A stretch of DNA of 64,000 nucleotides, taken from NCBI GenBank assembly GCA_903912525.1, contig CAIWHK010000018.1, positions 1-64,000 on the forward strand, read 5' to 3'. The position numbers and the translations under genes were made by a program. Position 1 is the stretch's first letter. Every line of letters starts with the position of its first letter. Positions 16,972-25,250 of the stretch are shown here, in pieces. The DNA is from an uncultured bacterium. Lineage in GTDB: Bacteria; Krumholzibacteriota; Krumholzibacteriia; LZORAL124-64-63. Below the pieces are notes generated by a model that was not told the origin of the DNA, searched no databases, and was given only the letters and a program-made list of their open reading frames with translations.

Positions 16972-18845
16972 GGGCGCGGTCCGGGCGCGGGCGTGCGCAG
17001 GCGATCCCAGTTCTCGTCGCGATTCTTCTTGGGTTTGGGCTTCTCTTCCGGCGCCACCGGCTTGTCGGGCGACGCCGACGCATCCGTGGCGCCCCCGGGC
17101 ACCGGCGCCGCGGCGGCGGGCTCGCCGGCGGCGGTCTCCGGCGACATCCCGACCGCCGGCTGTGCGGCGCCCGGTTGCAACTCGGTCGTCACCGTCTCGC
17201 CGGCAGCCGGAACGGTCGGCGTCGCAGCCTGGCGGAGCCCCACCGGGATGATGACTTCCGGCGGAGGGAACTGGAGGTTGGAGCGGCGGGAGAGGTACAC
17301 CATGCGCCGCCGGGCCGCCATTCCCCGTTCCTTGGGTGCCTCGTCGGCGGCGACAGCGACTTCGGTGACCTTCTCGAGCGCGGCCTTTTCCTCGGGCGAC
17401 AGCTTGGCGAAATTCCGGCGTTGCACTTCCTCGCGTTCGGCCAGCAGGAAGTCGAGCAGGCTCCCACCTCCACCGGGCGCCGCCAGTTCCCGCGCCTGGG
17501 CCGAACGCGGGTAGCGCGTCTGGAGTTCGGCCGCGGCCGCGGCCGCCGAATCGGGCCGATCCAGGTGTTGCCCATAGGTGATCCACAGGCCGTACAGCGC
17601 GCTTGCCGCGAGCAACGAGTCGGCGGTCGAATCGGTGGCCGCCTCGCGGTACAGGGCCGCCGCCATCGCGGGGCGTTCGAACCCGAACAACATGGCATTG
17701 GCTTCGAGCAGCTTCAGGCGCGGCACGCGTTCGCCCTTCGACTCGGTCAGCGCCAGCTCGGCCGCCAGGTAGTCCCGCAACTGGTCGTTGAGGAGCTTCG
17801 TGCGGTCCGGATCCTCGAGGTCCTTGAGCTGCGACAGCGCGATCTTGAACTGCGTGTGGGCCTCTTCGTAATCGTGCTGTTCCAGATAGCGGTAACCGAG
17901 CATGTCGGCCGCCAGACCCTTGACCTTGGGCGTCTGCCACTCGACCGGCATCGCCTGCAGGAGCGCCGCGGCATCGTCGGCTTTTCCGCGGGTCACGAGC
18001 AGCTCGGCCTCGGCCAGGGCCAGTTCCCCCTCGGCCTTGTAGAACGCCGCCGGCTGGTGCAGGCCGCCCAGCACCTCGTTCGCCTTGTCCAGCGTTCCCG
18101 CCCGCGTGAGAACGCGGCCGCGCAGCAGTTCGGCCCGGAACTTCATTTCACCCGGCGCGGCCTTGGCCAGCATCCCGGTAAGTGTGGTATCGGCGTCCTG
18201 GTAGCGTTCCAGTTCCCACTGGCACTCCGCCAGCTTGAGCCCGACGCGATCCCGGTCGTGCGCCTTGTCGCCCAGGTCGAGGTACTGGCGATAGGCGGCG
18301 GCGGCCGCTTGCCAGTCCTCCATCGCCACGAAGTTGTCCCCCGAGACGCGGTTGATCTCGGCCTCCCACCGGCTGTTCGGGAAAGCGCGCTCCAACTGGC
18401 TGAGGTAGTCCTGGCTGCGGTCCAGCGCCCCGAGCAGGAGGTAGTTGAGGGCCTGCAGGTACAGCGACTCCTCCAGGTACTCCGTCGCCGGGAAATTCTG
18501 GAACAGCAGGTCGAACTGGTGGATCGACATGCGGTAGGACTCAAGGCGGAAATACGCCTTCGCCCGCAGGAACAGCGCGTCGTCCGACAGCTTGTGACCG
18601 GGATATTCGTCGAGGACCTTTTGCGCCTTGGCGACAGCCATCTCGTAATCGGCCTTCTGCTGGCCGACCGGCTTGGGCGGGTCCTGGTTCTTGCGGATGG
18701 CGTCGTCGCGCACGCGCTCGGCGTTGTCGAAGGCGCGCTTGGCGTTGAAATAGGTGTTGTACTTGGCGCAGCCGGCGAAAACCATCAGCAGCATGGCCGC
18801 CAGGATCCAGGGCGCCGCTGCACGCACATATCGACCGACACGCAC
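16968..18845 (-). CDS. TPR-repeat outer-membrane lipoprotein within the pyr operon
   Basis: About 625 aa from a GTG at 18845 (GGGGA upstream); other GTGs at 18860 and 18827 are possible. The N-terminus is a lipoprotein signal with lipobox LLMVFAGC, Cys about residue 26. The next ~430 residues are TPR-like helices resembling BamD/YbgF/Tol-Pal-type repeats: AQKVLDEYPGHKLSDDALFL, IHQFDLLFQNFPATEYLEES, and AAAYRQYLDLGDKAHDRDRV. The last ~90 residues are Pro/Ala/Lys-rich and probably disordered. The stop overlaps the pyrK start, so translation is coupled, although no biosynthetic role is apparent. The 224-bp gap to pyrC may hold a separate promoter. Confidence 0.8.
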   Translation of the reverse strand: MRVGRYVRAAAPWILAAMLLMVFAGCAKYNTYFNAKRAFDNAERVRDDAIRKNQDPPKPVGQQKADYEMAVAKAQKVLDEYPGHKLSDDALFLRAKAYFRLESYRMSIHQFDLLFQNFPATEYLEESLYLQALNYLLLGALDRSQDYLSQLERAFPNSRWEAEINRVSGDNFVAMEDWQAAAAAYRQYLDLGDKAHDRDRVGLKLAECQWELERYQDADTTLTGMLAKAAPGEMKFRAELLRGRVLTRAGTLDKANEVLGGLHQPAAFYKAEGELALAEAELLVTRGKADDAAALLQAMPVEWQTPKVKGLAADMLGYRYLEQHDYEEAHTQFKIALSQLKDLEDPDRTKLLNDQLRDYLAAELALTESKGERVPRLKLLEANAMLFGFERPAMAAALYREAATDSTADSLLAASALYGLWITYGQHLDRPDSAAAAAAELQTRYPRSAQARELAAPGGGGSLLDFLLAEREEVQRRNFAKLSPEEKAALEKVTEVAVAADEAPKERGMAARRRMVYLSRRSNLQFPPPEVIIPVGLRQAATPTVPAAGETVTTELQPGAAQPAVGMSPETAAGEPAAAAPVPGGATDASASPDKPVAPEEKPKPKKNRDENWDRLRTPAPGPRP

Positions 18846-19069
18846 GCCATCGATCCCCACGCGGGGACATGACGTCGCCTGAAGGTGACGGCCCCGGCCT
18901 GCGGCGGGCCCGGCCCGGCGACCTGAATTTGCGGCGGATGTGTCCTGATCAATCACGCAAACCCCTGGCCCGCAGGCCGTTGTCCCCCGACGACCGGACG
19001 AACCGGATCCCGGCAGCGTCCCCCGGCGCCCGTGCCGACTGGCAGTATTGCAAATCCCGCACCCGTCGG

Positions 19070-20395
19070 CTAGCTCGCCCCTGCCCCATCCTCGTCGCGC
19101 CAGGTCAGGCGCCCGCGCAGGAACGTCGCCACGGCGCGGCCGGTGAGCGTCTCGCCCAGGTACGGCGAGTTCGCACTGCGCGAACGGAAGGCCCGCGCCG
19201 CGACGGTCCACGGCCGCTCAGGGTCGATCAGGACGAAATCGGCCTCGGCCCCTTCCTCGAGCCGGCCCGCGGGCAGGTTCAGGGCGCGCGCCGGACGTTC
19301 GCTCAGGCAGGCGACCAGTTGCCCGAGATCCAGCAGGCCGGTCCGGACAAGGTACGTGATTCCGACCGCCAGCGCGGTCTCGAGCCCGACCACGCCGAAC
19401 GGCGCCTGGTCGAACTGGAATTCCTTCTCGGTGGCCGTATGCGGCGCGTGGTCCGTGGCGATGGCGTCGATCGTGCCGTCGGCCAGGCCCTCGGCGATCG
19501 CGGCCAGGTCATCGGCCTCGCGCAGCGGAGGGTTCGTCTTGAACAGCGGCGACCAGTCGCGGCAGCGCGCATGGTCCAGGCTGAAGTGGTGCGGCGTTGC
19601 GGCAGCCGTGACGCGCACGCCCTCGTCCTTGGCCCGTCGAATGATCGCGACCGCGCCCTTGGTCGAGACATGGGCGACATGCAGGTGGCCCTTCGCGGCA
19701 CGGGCCAGCTCGATGTCCCGGAAGAGCGCCGCGTCCTCGGCGGCGCGCGACATCCCGGCCAGCCCCAGCCGCGTGGCCCAGTAGCCGCCGTGCATCACGC
19801 CGCGCCCGGAAATGGTCTGGTCCTCGGGATGGGTGATGATCGGCACGCCCAGCATCCCGGCGTACTTGAGCGCGTTGCCGAGCAGGTTGCCGTTGGCCAC
19901 GGGATTCAGGTCGTCGGTGAAGCCCACGGCGCCGGCGGCCACCATGTCGCCGAATTCGGTCATGGCCTCGCCGCGCCGGCCCGGGCTGATCGCGCCGGTC
20001 GGGAAGATGCGGCACAGGCCGGCTTCGCGGCCGCGATCGATCATGTAACGGACCATGCCCGAGTTGTCGACGGCCGGGTCGGTGTCCGGCATCGTCACCA
20101 CGGCCGTGTAGCCGCCCGCCGCAGCCGCACGGCTGCCGGTGGCGACGGTCTCCTTCTCCTCGTTGCCGGGCTCGCGAAAATGCACCGAGAGGTCGACCAG
20201 CCCCGGCGCGCAGACCATGCCGCCGGCGTCGAGCACGGGAATGCCCTCGTGCGACGGCGAGCCGGCGCCCAGGGCCTCGATGCGGCCCTTGCGCACGTGC
20301 AGGAAGCCGCGCCCCTTCGCCAGGGTTCCCCCGCGGCACAGCATCACGTTGGTCACCACGAACTCGGCGGGGATCCGGTCCCAGCTCCACTCCAT
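19070..20395 (-). CDS. pyrC: dihydroorotase, class I, with one metal histidine replaced
   Basis: A 441-aa amidohydrolase from an ATG at 20395 with AGAGGATC upstream. Most active-site motifs are intact: FTDD (Asp161/162), ITHPED (His189), VAHVSTKG (His242), TPHH, KTNPPLR and the catalytic ATDHAPH (Asp315). The first metal motif normally reads DxHVHLREPG but here is DLSVHFREPG, so Ser70 replaces a zinc-binding His; the codon is TCG. MPNT also reads MPDT. The enzyme would normally cyclise carbamoyl aspartate to dihydroorotate. The substitution may leave a mononuclear or weakened site. It sits in the expected position after pyrB. Confidence 0.88.
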   Translation of the reverse strand: MEWSWDRIPAEFVVTNVMLCRGGTLAKGRGFLHVRKGRIEALGAGSPSHEGIPVLDAGGMVCAPGLVDLSVHFREPGNEEKETVATGSRAAAAGGYTAVVTMPDTDPAVDNSGMVRYMIDRGREAGLCRIFPTGAISPGRRGEAMTEFGDMVAAGAVGFTDDLNPVANGNLLGNALKYAGMLGVPIITHPEDQTISGRGVMHGGYWATRLGLAGMSRAAEDAALFRDIELARAAKGHLHVAHVSTKGAVAIIRRAKDEGVRVTAAATPHHFSLDHARCRDWSPLFKTNPPLREADDLAAIAEGLADGTIDAIATDHAPHTATEKEFQFDQAPFGVVGLETALAVGITYLVRTGLLDLGQLVACLSERPARALNLPAGRLEEGAEADFVLIDPERPWTVAARAFRSRSANSPYLGETLTGRAVATFLRGRLTWRDEDGAGAS

Positions 20396-20423
20396 GTCGA
20401 TCCTCTTTCGCCGGCAGCGCCGG

Positions 20424-21377
20424 TCAGGCCTGGGCTGCGGCCGGGGCCAGCGCCCCGGGATCGCCGCCGGACAGCAGGTAGATCAGGGCCATGCGCACAG
20501 CCACGCCGTTGGCCACCTGGTCGAGGATCACCTGGCGCGGGCCATCGGCCACTTCGCTGGCGATCTCCACGTCGCGGTTCATCGGGCCCGGGTGCATGAT
20601 GAACGCCTCGGGCTTCAGCTTCTTCACCACGTCGGTGCTGATGCCGTACATGCGGTGGTACTCGCGGTTGCTCGGGAACGAGCGACTCGCGTGCCGCTCC
20701 AGCTGGATGCGCAGCACGTTCAGCACGTCGGCATCCGCCACCGCGCGCATCAGGTCGTACTCGACCCGCACACCCATCCGGTCAAGACCCGACGGCACCA
20801 TCGTCGGCGGCCCGCAGACCGTCACCTCGGCGCCCAGCTTCGTCAGGCCCCAGATGTTCGAGCGCGCGACGCGACTGTGCGTGATGTCGCCGATGATCGT
20901 CACCTTGCGCCCGCGCAGGTCGCCCAGCCGCTGGCGCATCGTCATGATGTCCAGCAGGCCCTGCGTCGGGTGTTCGTGCGGGCCGTCGCCGGCGTTGATG
21001 ACCGAGCACGCCAGCACGTTCGCCAGGTAGCGCGCAGCGCCCGCCGAGCTGTGCCTGATCACCAGCATGTCGATCTTCATCGCCGCGAGGTTCTCGGCGG
21101 TGTCGCGCAGGGTCTCGCCCTTGGACAGGCTGCTGGTGGCGGTGCTGAAGTTGACGATATCGGCCGACAGGCGTTTTTCGGCCAGTTCGAAGCTGATGCG
21201 GGTGCGAGTGCTGGGCTCGTGGAAGAAATTGACGACGGTGCGGCCCCGCATGATGGGCACGCTGCGCACCGGTCGGTCGAAGACGGCGCGAAACCGCGAG
21301 GCGATGTCGATCACGCCGAGGATTTCCTCGGCCGTCAGATCCTCCAGGCCAAGGACATCCTTGCTGCGCAGGATCAT
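20424..21377 (-). CDS. pyrB: aspartate carbamoyltransferase catalytic subunit
   Basis: A 317-aa protein with the carbamoyl-phosphate motif [16 protein letters not shown], the [13 protein letters not shown] motif, [18 protein letters not shown] and the aspartate-side [11 protein letters not shown]. It carries out the first committed step of pyrimidine synthesis. No pyrI gene is adjacent, consistent with the PyrR-regulated type found with PyrC. Its ATG overlaps the pyrR stop (ATGA), and pyrC follows 28 bp after its stop. Confidence 0.95.
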   Translation of the reverse strand: MILRSKDVLGLEDLTAEEILGVIDIASRFRAVFDRPVRSVPIMRGRTVVNFFHEPSTRTRISFELAEKRLSADIVNFSTATSSLSKGETLRDTAENLAAMKIDMLVIRHSSAGAARYLANVLACSVINAGDGPHEHPTQGLLDIMTMRQRLGDLRGRKVTIIGDITHSRVARSNIWGLTKLGAEVTVCGPPTMVPSGLDRMGVRVEYDLMRAVADADVLNVLRIQLERHASRSFPSNREYHRMYGISTDVVKKLKPEAFIMHPGPMNRDVEIASEVADGPRQVILDQVANGVAVRMALIYLLSGGDPGALAPAAAQA

Positions 21378-21925
21378 GCCTCGCCTACCTCCCCGACAAT
21401 GACCTCGAGCTTGCCGTCGAATTCCTCGACCTTGACCTTGATGATCTCTCGCTGCGACGTCGGCACGTTCTTGCCCACGAAGTCGGGGCGGATCGGCAAC
21501 TCGCGATGCCCGCGGTCGATCAGCACGGCCAGACGGATGGCCTGCGGGCGCCCCCAGTCCATGATCACGTCGAGCGCGGCGCGCACGGTGCGGCCGGTGT
21601 ACAGCACGTCGTCGACCAGGATGATGATCTTCTCGTTCACGTCGAAGGGCATCTCGGTGGACGAGACCTTCGGTGACGGCCCGAGCCGGCTCAGGTCGTC
21701 GCGATAGAAGGTGATGTCGAGCGCTCCCTGCGGCACGTCGATGTTCTCGACCCGGCGGAGCGCCTCGGCCAGCATGCGGGCCAGCGAAACGCCGCGCCGC
21801 TGCACGCCCAGCAGCACCAGGTTGTCGACACCCTTGTTCGCCTCGATGATCTCGTGCGCCATGCGTTCAAGCGCGCGGTTCATCTCCTTGGCGTTCATGA
21901 TCACGGCTTTTTCGGTGAAGTTCAT
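21374..21925 (-). CDS. pyrR: bifunctional pyr operon regulator / uracil phosphoribosyltransferase
   Basis: A 183-aa protein from the ATG at 21925, with AGAGGGA upstream. It has the PRPP-binding motif [19 protein letters not shown] and the PyrR-typical [30 protein letters not shown], and [20 protein letters not shown]. PyrR senses UMP and UTP and binds pyr leader RNA to favour termination; many members are also uracil phosphoribosyltransferases. It is the first gene of pyrR-B-C-lipoprotein-K-D. The terminator 39-68 nt upstream of its start fits autogenous attenuation. Confidence 0.93.
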   Translation of the reverse strand: MNFTEKAVIMNAKEMNRALERMAHEIIEANKGVDNLVLLGVQRRGVSLARMLAEALRRVENIDVPQGALDITFYRDDLSRLGPSPKVSSTEMPFDVNEKIIILVDDVLYTGRTVRAALDVIMDWGRPQAIRLAVLIDRGHRELPIRPDFVGKNVPTSQREIIKVKVEEFDGKLEVIVGEVGEA

Positions 21926-22058
21926 GCGCGTCCCTCTGGCTGGCTGGCGAAAAAGAGCGTGCCCAAAAAAAATGCGTGCCCTGATGGTCACGCAGCCCCG
22001 GGCGAGTGCTCCCGGCGGGTCGGTTTGGTGTCATCGCACGTCGTTCCTGGCGTGGACC
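21926..22058 (-). promoter_or_regulatory. pyr operon leader, candidate PyrR attenuator
   Basis: A leader of roughly 130 nt runs between the probable start of transcription and pyrR. It ends in a terminator hairpin and then a second copy of GGGCACGC followed by a T-run, so alternative pairings are possible. A canonical PyrR binding loop could not be recognised by eye. Confidence 0.5.
21965..21993 (-). terminator. intrinsic terminator in the pyrR leader
   Basis: On the minus strand GCGTG-ACC...GGG-CACGC (21993-21974) is followed by A and eight T residues (21973-21965). It lies 39 nt upstream of the pyrR start and inside the transcript, as an attenuator would. Confidence 0.75.
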
Positions 22059-22064
22059 GCGGGG

Positions 22065-22094
22065 AATGTAGCAGTGCAGCGGCAGACCCAGCAA
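22065..22094 (-). promoter_or_regulatory. probable pyr operon promoter
   Basis: On the minus strand TTGCTG (22094-22089), an 18-bp spacer and TACATT (22070-22065). It would start a leader of about 130 nt before pyrR. The assignment is by eye and tentative. Confidence 0.4.
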
Positions 22095-22229
22095 GGGGTT
22101 TCTCCGCCGGCGGCGACCCTTCCCCGTTGAGAGGTGTTTTCAATTGATTTTTTGACTCCAAATCGGCAAGATTCTTGCGAACCCCTGTTCTTCGGTCGGA
22201 GTTGTCGTCATTCCAGGGAGGAAACATCC

Positions 22230-22613
22230 ATGACGAGGAAGAACCTGCTGGTCGCGAGCCTGTCACTTTGCCTGCTGACCTATGCGGCCGGCACGGCCCA
22301 GGCCACCAGCGGCATCAAGAACAACTGGAAGTCCCGCTACACCACGGCCTGCGCCACGCTGCGCACTGCGGCGGACCATTGCCTGATCTGCCACACCGTG
22401 CCCGACAATGGTGCCGACATCGACAACCTGAACGGGTATGGCCTCCTGCTGATGAACAACAACCGGAACTTCGCGGCGGCGGAGTCGGCGGATTCCGACA
22501 CCGACGGCCGCACGAACCTGCAGGAAATCATGACCGATTGCACGAATCCCGGCGACGCCACGTCCCCCACGGACGAAGCGACCTGGGGCACGATGAAGTC
22601 GATCTACCGCTGA
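22230..22613 (+). CDS. small exported monoheme c-type cytochrome
   Basis: A 127-aa protein with a strong ribosome site (GGGAGGAAAC). Residues 1-25 form a signal peptide ending around AQA. A single heme-attachment motif CLICH is at 51-55 (DHCLICHTVPDNG). Downstream, DSDTDGRTNLQEI is a calcium-binding, thrombospondin type 3-like loop often found in such cytochromes. It is probably a periplasmic electron carrier or a heme-domain protein associated with the cell surface. It is divergent from pyrR and convergent with the ABC ATPase gene. Confidence 0.8.
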   Translation: MTRKNLLVASLSLCLLTYAAGTAQATSGIKNNWKSRYTTACATLRTAADHCLICHTVPDNGADIDNLNGYGLLLMNNNRNFAAAESADSDTDGRTNLQEIMTDCTNPGDATSPTDEATWGTMKSIYR

Positions 22614-22636
22614 CCGGAGCCGCGACGACGGGCGGG

Positions 22637-23983
22637 TTACGGCGAGCCCAGGCCGGCCGGTCCCAACCGACGGACATCGCAGCCGATCGCCGCGAGGAAG
22701 CGGCGGTCGTGTGACGCGACGACGGCGGTCGTGCCGGCCGGCAGGTCGCGCAGCAGCGCAGCCACCAGTTCACGACCCGGCCCGTCCAGGGCCACGGTGG
22801 GCTCGTCCACCAGCAGCAGCGGCCGCCCCGAGCGGAGCACCAGGCCGAGGGCCAGGCGCCGCTTCTGGCCACTGCTGAGGTCACGGGGGTGTCTCTCCTG
22901 GAGGTCGGCCGGCAGGCCCATCGCCGCCAGGAAGGCGGCGGCGTCACTGCCGCGGAGCGCCGGGTCGACGGCCAGTTCCTGGCGCACCGACGAACGGCTG
23001 AACAGGTACTCCGGGAACTGCGGGGCCAGCAGCGCCCGCCCGTGGTCGAGGTCGAGGGCGCCCCGTCCATAGAGGCGCCGTCCGCCCAGGCTGATCTCGC
23101 CCTTGTCGGGGCGACGCGCCCCGGCGCACGCCGCCAGCAGCGTGCTCTTGCCGCAGCCGTTCGGCCCCCACAGGCCCAGGCGGTCGCCCGCGGCCAGCGT
23201 CAGGTCCACGCCCGAGAACCCTTCCCCGCGGCCGAACAGACAGCCGACATCCCGCAGGGCCAGCACGGAATCCCCGCCGCCGGCCGGGCGCCCGGTCCGT
23301 GGGGCGTCCGGCAGCGCGCCGTCGGCGTCCCCCGGTCCGGACCCGAACAAGCGCGCCCACGCCGGCTCGGCCAGCACGCGCGCAGGCGGGCCCGCGGCTG
23401 CCACCCGCCCCTGGTCCAGGATGAGCAGTTCATCGGCGCGTCGCGCCTCGCGCGCGTCGCATGTGGCCGTCACCAGCGCGCCGCCGCTCTCGCGACGCCA
23501 GGCGTCGAGCCGGTCCAGCACCCACGCCGCCTGCCCGTCATCCTGCAATGCCGTCGGCTCATCGCACAGCAGGACGCGCGGCTGCTGCCCCAGCGCCACC
23601 GCCAGGGCCAGGCGCTGCTTCTGCCCCGCCGACAGCAGGCGCGGGTCGACGTCGAGCAGCCCTTCGAGTCCGAAGCCCTCCGGGACCGTAACCGGCCCGG
23701 GCGCGTGCCCGAGCGCGAGCTCCCCGGCAACCGTCGCGGCCACGAACTGGTCGTCGGGGTCCTGGGGCAACAGCGCGGAGCGGCAGGCCAGCGGTGATCC
23801 CGCCTGGGCCAGAAAGGTCAGCAGGGACGACTTGCCCGAGCCGTTGGCGCCCGCCACGGCGACCCAGGAACCCGGCCGCAGCACCAGGTCCAGCCCCGCC
23901 AGCAGGGGCAGCGCGTGTTCACCCCGCCGCTGGACAAGCGTCCAGTCGCGGAGGTCGAGCAGCGGTGCCCCTTCAGCCGGCAT
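22637..23983 (-). CDS. tandem ABC ATPase, ECF/cobalt-transporter type
   Basis: About 448 aa from the ATG at 23983, overlapping the dus stop by 11 bp. Two complete ATPase halves are fused. The first has Walker A GANGSGKSS, signature LSAGQKQRLAL and Walker B VLLCDEP. The second has GPNGCGKST, LSSGQKRRLAL and LLLVDEP, then the switch His in ASHDRR. This layout is typical of the A1-A2 ATPases of energy-coupling factor vitamin/metal importers. No T-component or S-component is in the window, so the substrate is unknown. The first copy's Q-loop region reads LLPQDPDDQF, as in ECF ATPases. Confidence 0.85.
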   Translation of the reverse strand: MPAEGAPLLDLRDWTLVQRRGEHALPLLAGLDLVLRPGSWVAVAGANGSGKSSLLTFLAQAGSPLACRSALLPQDPDDQFVAATVAGELALGHAPGPVTVPEGFGLEGLLDVDPRLLSAGQKQRLALAVALGQQPRVLLCDEPTALQDDGQAAWVLDRLDAWRRESGGALVTATCDAREARRADELLILDQGRVAAAGPPARVLAEPAWARLFGSGPGDADGALPDAPRTGRPAGGGDSVLALRDVGCLFGRGEGFSGVDLTLAAGDRLGLWGPNGCGKSTLLAACAGARRPDKGEISLGGRRLYGRGALDLDHGRALLAPQFPEYLFSRSSVRQELAVDPALRGSDAAAFLAAMGLPADLQERHPRDLSSGQKRRLALGLVLRSGRPLLLVDEPTVALDGPGRELVAALLRDLPAGTTAVVASHDRRFLAAIGCDVRRLGPAGLGSP

Positions 23984-25037
23984 CGGCGCCGGTCCCGTCG
24001 TCGAAGCCCGTCGCCACGCGCGGGTCGCCCAGTCCGCGCGGGTCGCCCAGTCCGCGCGCCTCATCCAGCAGCGCGATCATGCCGGCGCTGCCCTGGGCAT
24101 CGTAGAGCCGCTTGCGGAACGCGGCGGCGCCGGGATAGCCGCGGAAGCAGCGGCTGATGTGACCGCGCACGACCAGGCACCCGTGCCCTTCACCCCGTGC
24201 GGCGACCTCGCCACGGATGTGGTCGGCCGTCACGTCGCACAATTCGGCGAACGTCACCAGCGGCGCCGCCGAGCCTTCGTCGACGGCGCGCATCTCGGCA
24301 AAGATCCAGGGATTGCCCATCGCGCCGCGGCCGATCATCACGCCGTGGCACTGCGTATGTTCGACGAGCCGCCGGTAGCTGGCGCCGTCGACAACGTCGC
24401 CGTTGCCGATCACCGGGATGTCGAGCACTTCGACCAGGTGGGCGATGCGGTCCCAGTTGGCCTGACCCGTGAATTTCTGCGCGCGCGTGCGGCCGTGCAT
24501 CGTCACCCACGAACAGCCGCGCTCCTGCAGCAGCAGGCCGACCTCGTCGTAGTTGACCTTGTCCTCGTCCCAGCCGGTGCGGATCTTCGCGGTCACGGGC
24601 ACGGCGCTGTTGGCGATCACCGCGGAGATGATGCGGTCCAGCAGCGGCACGTCGGCCAGCAGCGCACTGCCGCCGCACTTCTGCACGACCTTCTTGACCG
24701 GACAGCCGAAGTTGATGTCCAGCACGTCCAGACGGCGGGTGCCCAGGAGCCGCGCAGCCTGCGCCATGTGTTCGGGGTCGGCGCCGAAGATCTGCACGCC
24801 GACCAGCCCCTCCTCGCCCTCGGTGTCGACCAGCTTCCAGGTGTTCTCGCCGCCGTAGGTCAGGCCGCTGGCCGAGGCGAACTCGCAGAAGCCCATGTCC
24901 GCGCCGAAACGGCGGCAGATGTCGCGAAAGGGGCGATCGGTGACCCCGGCCATCGGCGACAACAGTCGGCGCACGCCGCCCAGCCAGGGCAGGCGCGGGT
25001 CGAGCCGGGTCGGCTTGCGGGGTAGAGAGCGGTCCAT
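23973..25037 (-). CDS. dus: tRNA-dihydrouridine synthase
   Basis: A 354-aa protein from the ATG at 25037 with ACGAGG upstream. FMN/TIM-barrel motifs are LLSPMAGVTDRPFR, the catalytic Cys at about 112 in DINFGCPVKKV, GGSALL, TAKIRTGWD, VTMHGRTRAQKF, VIGNGDV and GRGAMGNPW. It reduces uridines in the tRNA D-loop using NADPH and resembles DusB most closely. The C-terminus carries a duplicated GLGDPR hexapeptide from an 18-bp repeat. It is co-directional and overlapping with the ABC ATPase gene. Confidence 0.93.
   Translation of the reverse strand: MDRSLPRKPTRLDPRLPWLGGVRRLLSPMAGVTDRPFRDICRRFGADMGFCEFASASGLTYGGENTWKLVDTEGEEGLVGVQIFGADPEHMAQAARLLGTRRLDVLDINFGCPVKKVVQKCGGSALLADVPLLDRIISAVIANSAVPVTAKIRTGWDEDKVNYDEVGLLLQERGCSWVTMHGRTRAQKFTGQANWDRIAHLVEVLDIPVIGNGDVVDGASYRRLVEHTQCHGVMIGRGAMGNPWIFAEMRAVDEGSAAPLVTFAELCDVTADHIRGEVAARGEGHGCLVVRGHISRCFRGYPGAAAFRKRLYDAQGSAGMIALLDEARGLGDPRGLGDPRVATGFDDGTGADAG
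24021..24056. repeat. 18-bp perfect tandem duplication
   Basis: CGGGTCGCCCAGTCCGCG occurs twice head to tail (24021-24038 and 24039-24056) inside the 3' end of dus. It encodes GLGDPR twice and keeps the frame. Confidence 0.95.
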
Positions 25038-25190
25038 GGGGCCTCGTGGGATCGGAAGCGGGACAGGGCGCCGGGGCGGCGCGTCGCGGACGGCGCAGCC
25101 GCCCGGCACCGGCCAAACTAACCCGCCGGGCGCGGCCCGGCAACGATGGCGCACCGACGCCGGGCCGCCGCGCCGCCCGGTCCATTGTCG

Positions 25191-25219
25191 TTGGCCCCGG
25201 CACCCCGGCGACCTATGAT
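25191..25219 (+). promoter_or_regulatory. promoter of the GT4-nitrilase pair
   Basis: TTGGCC (25191-25196), a 17-bp spacer and TATGAT (25214-25219). Transcription would start about 25 nt before the GT4 start codon. Confidence 0.55.
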
Positions 25220-25250
25220 GGGCGCAACCCGCAGCGAAAGGCCCCGCCCG

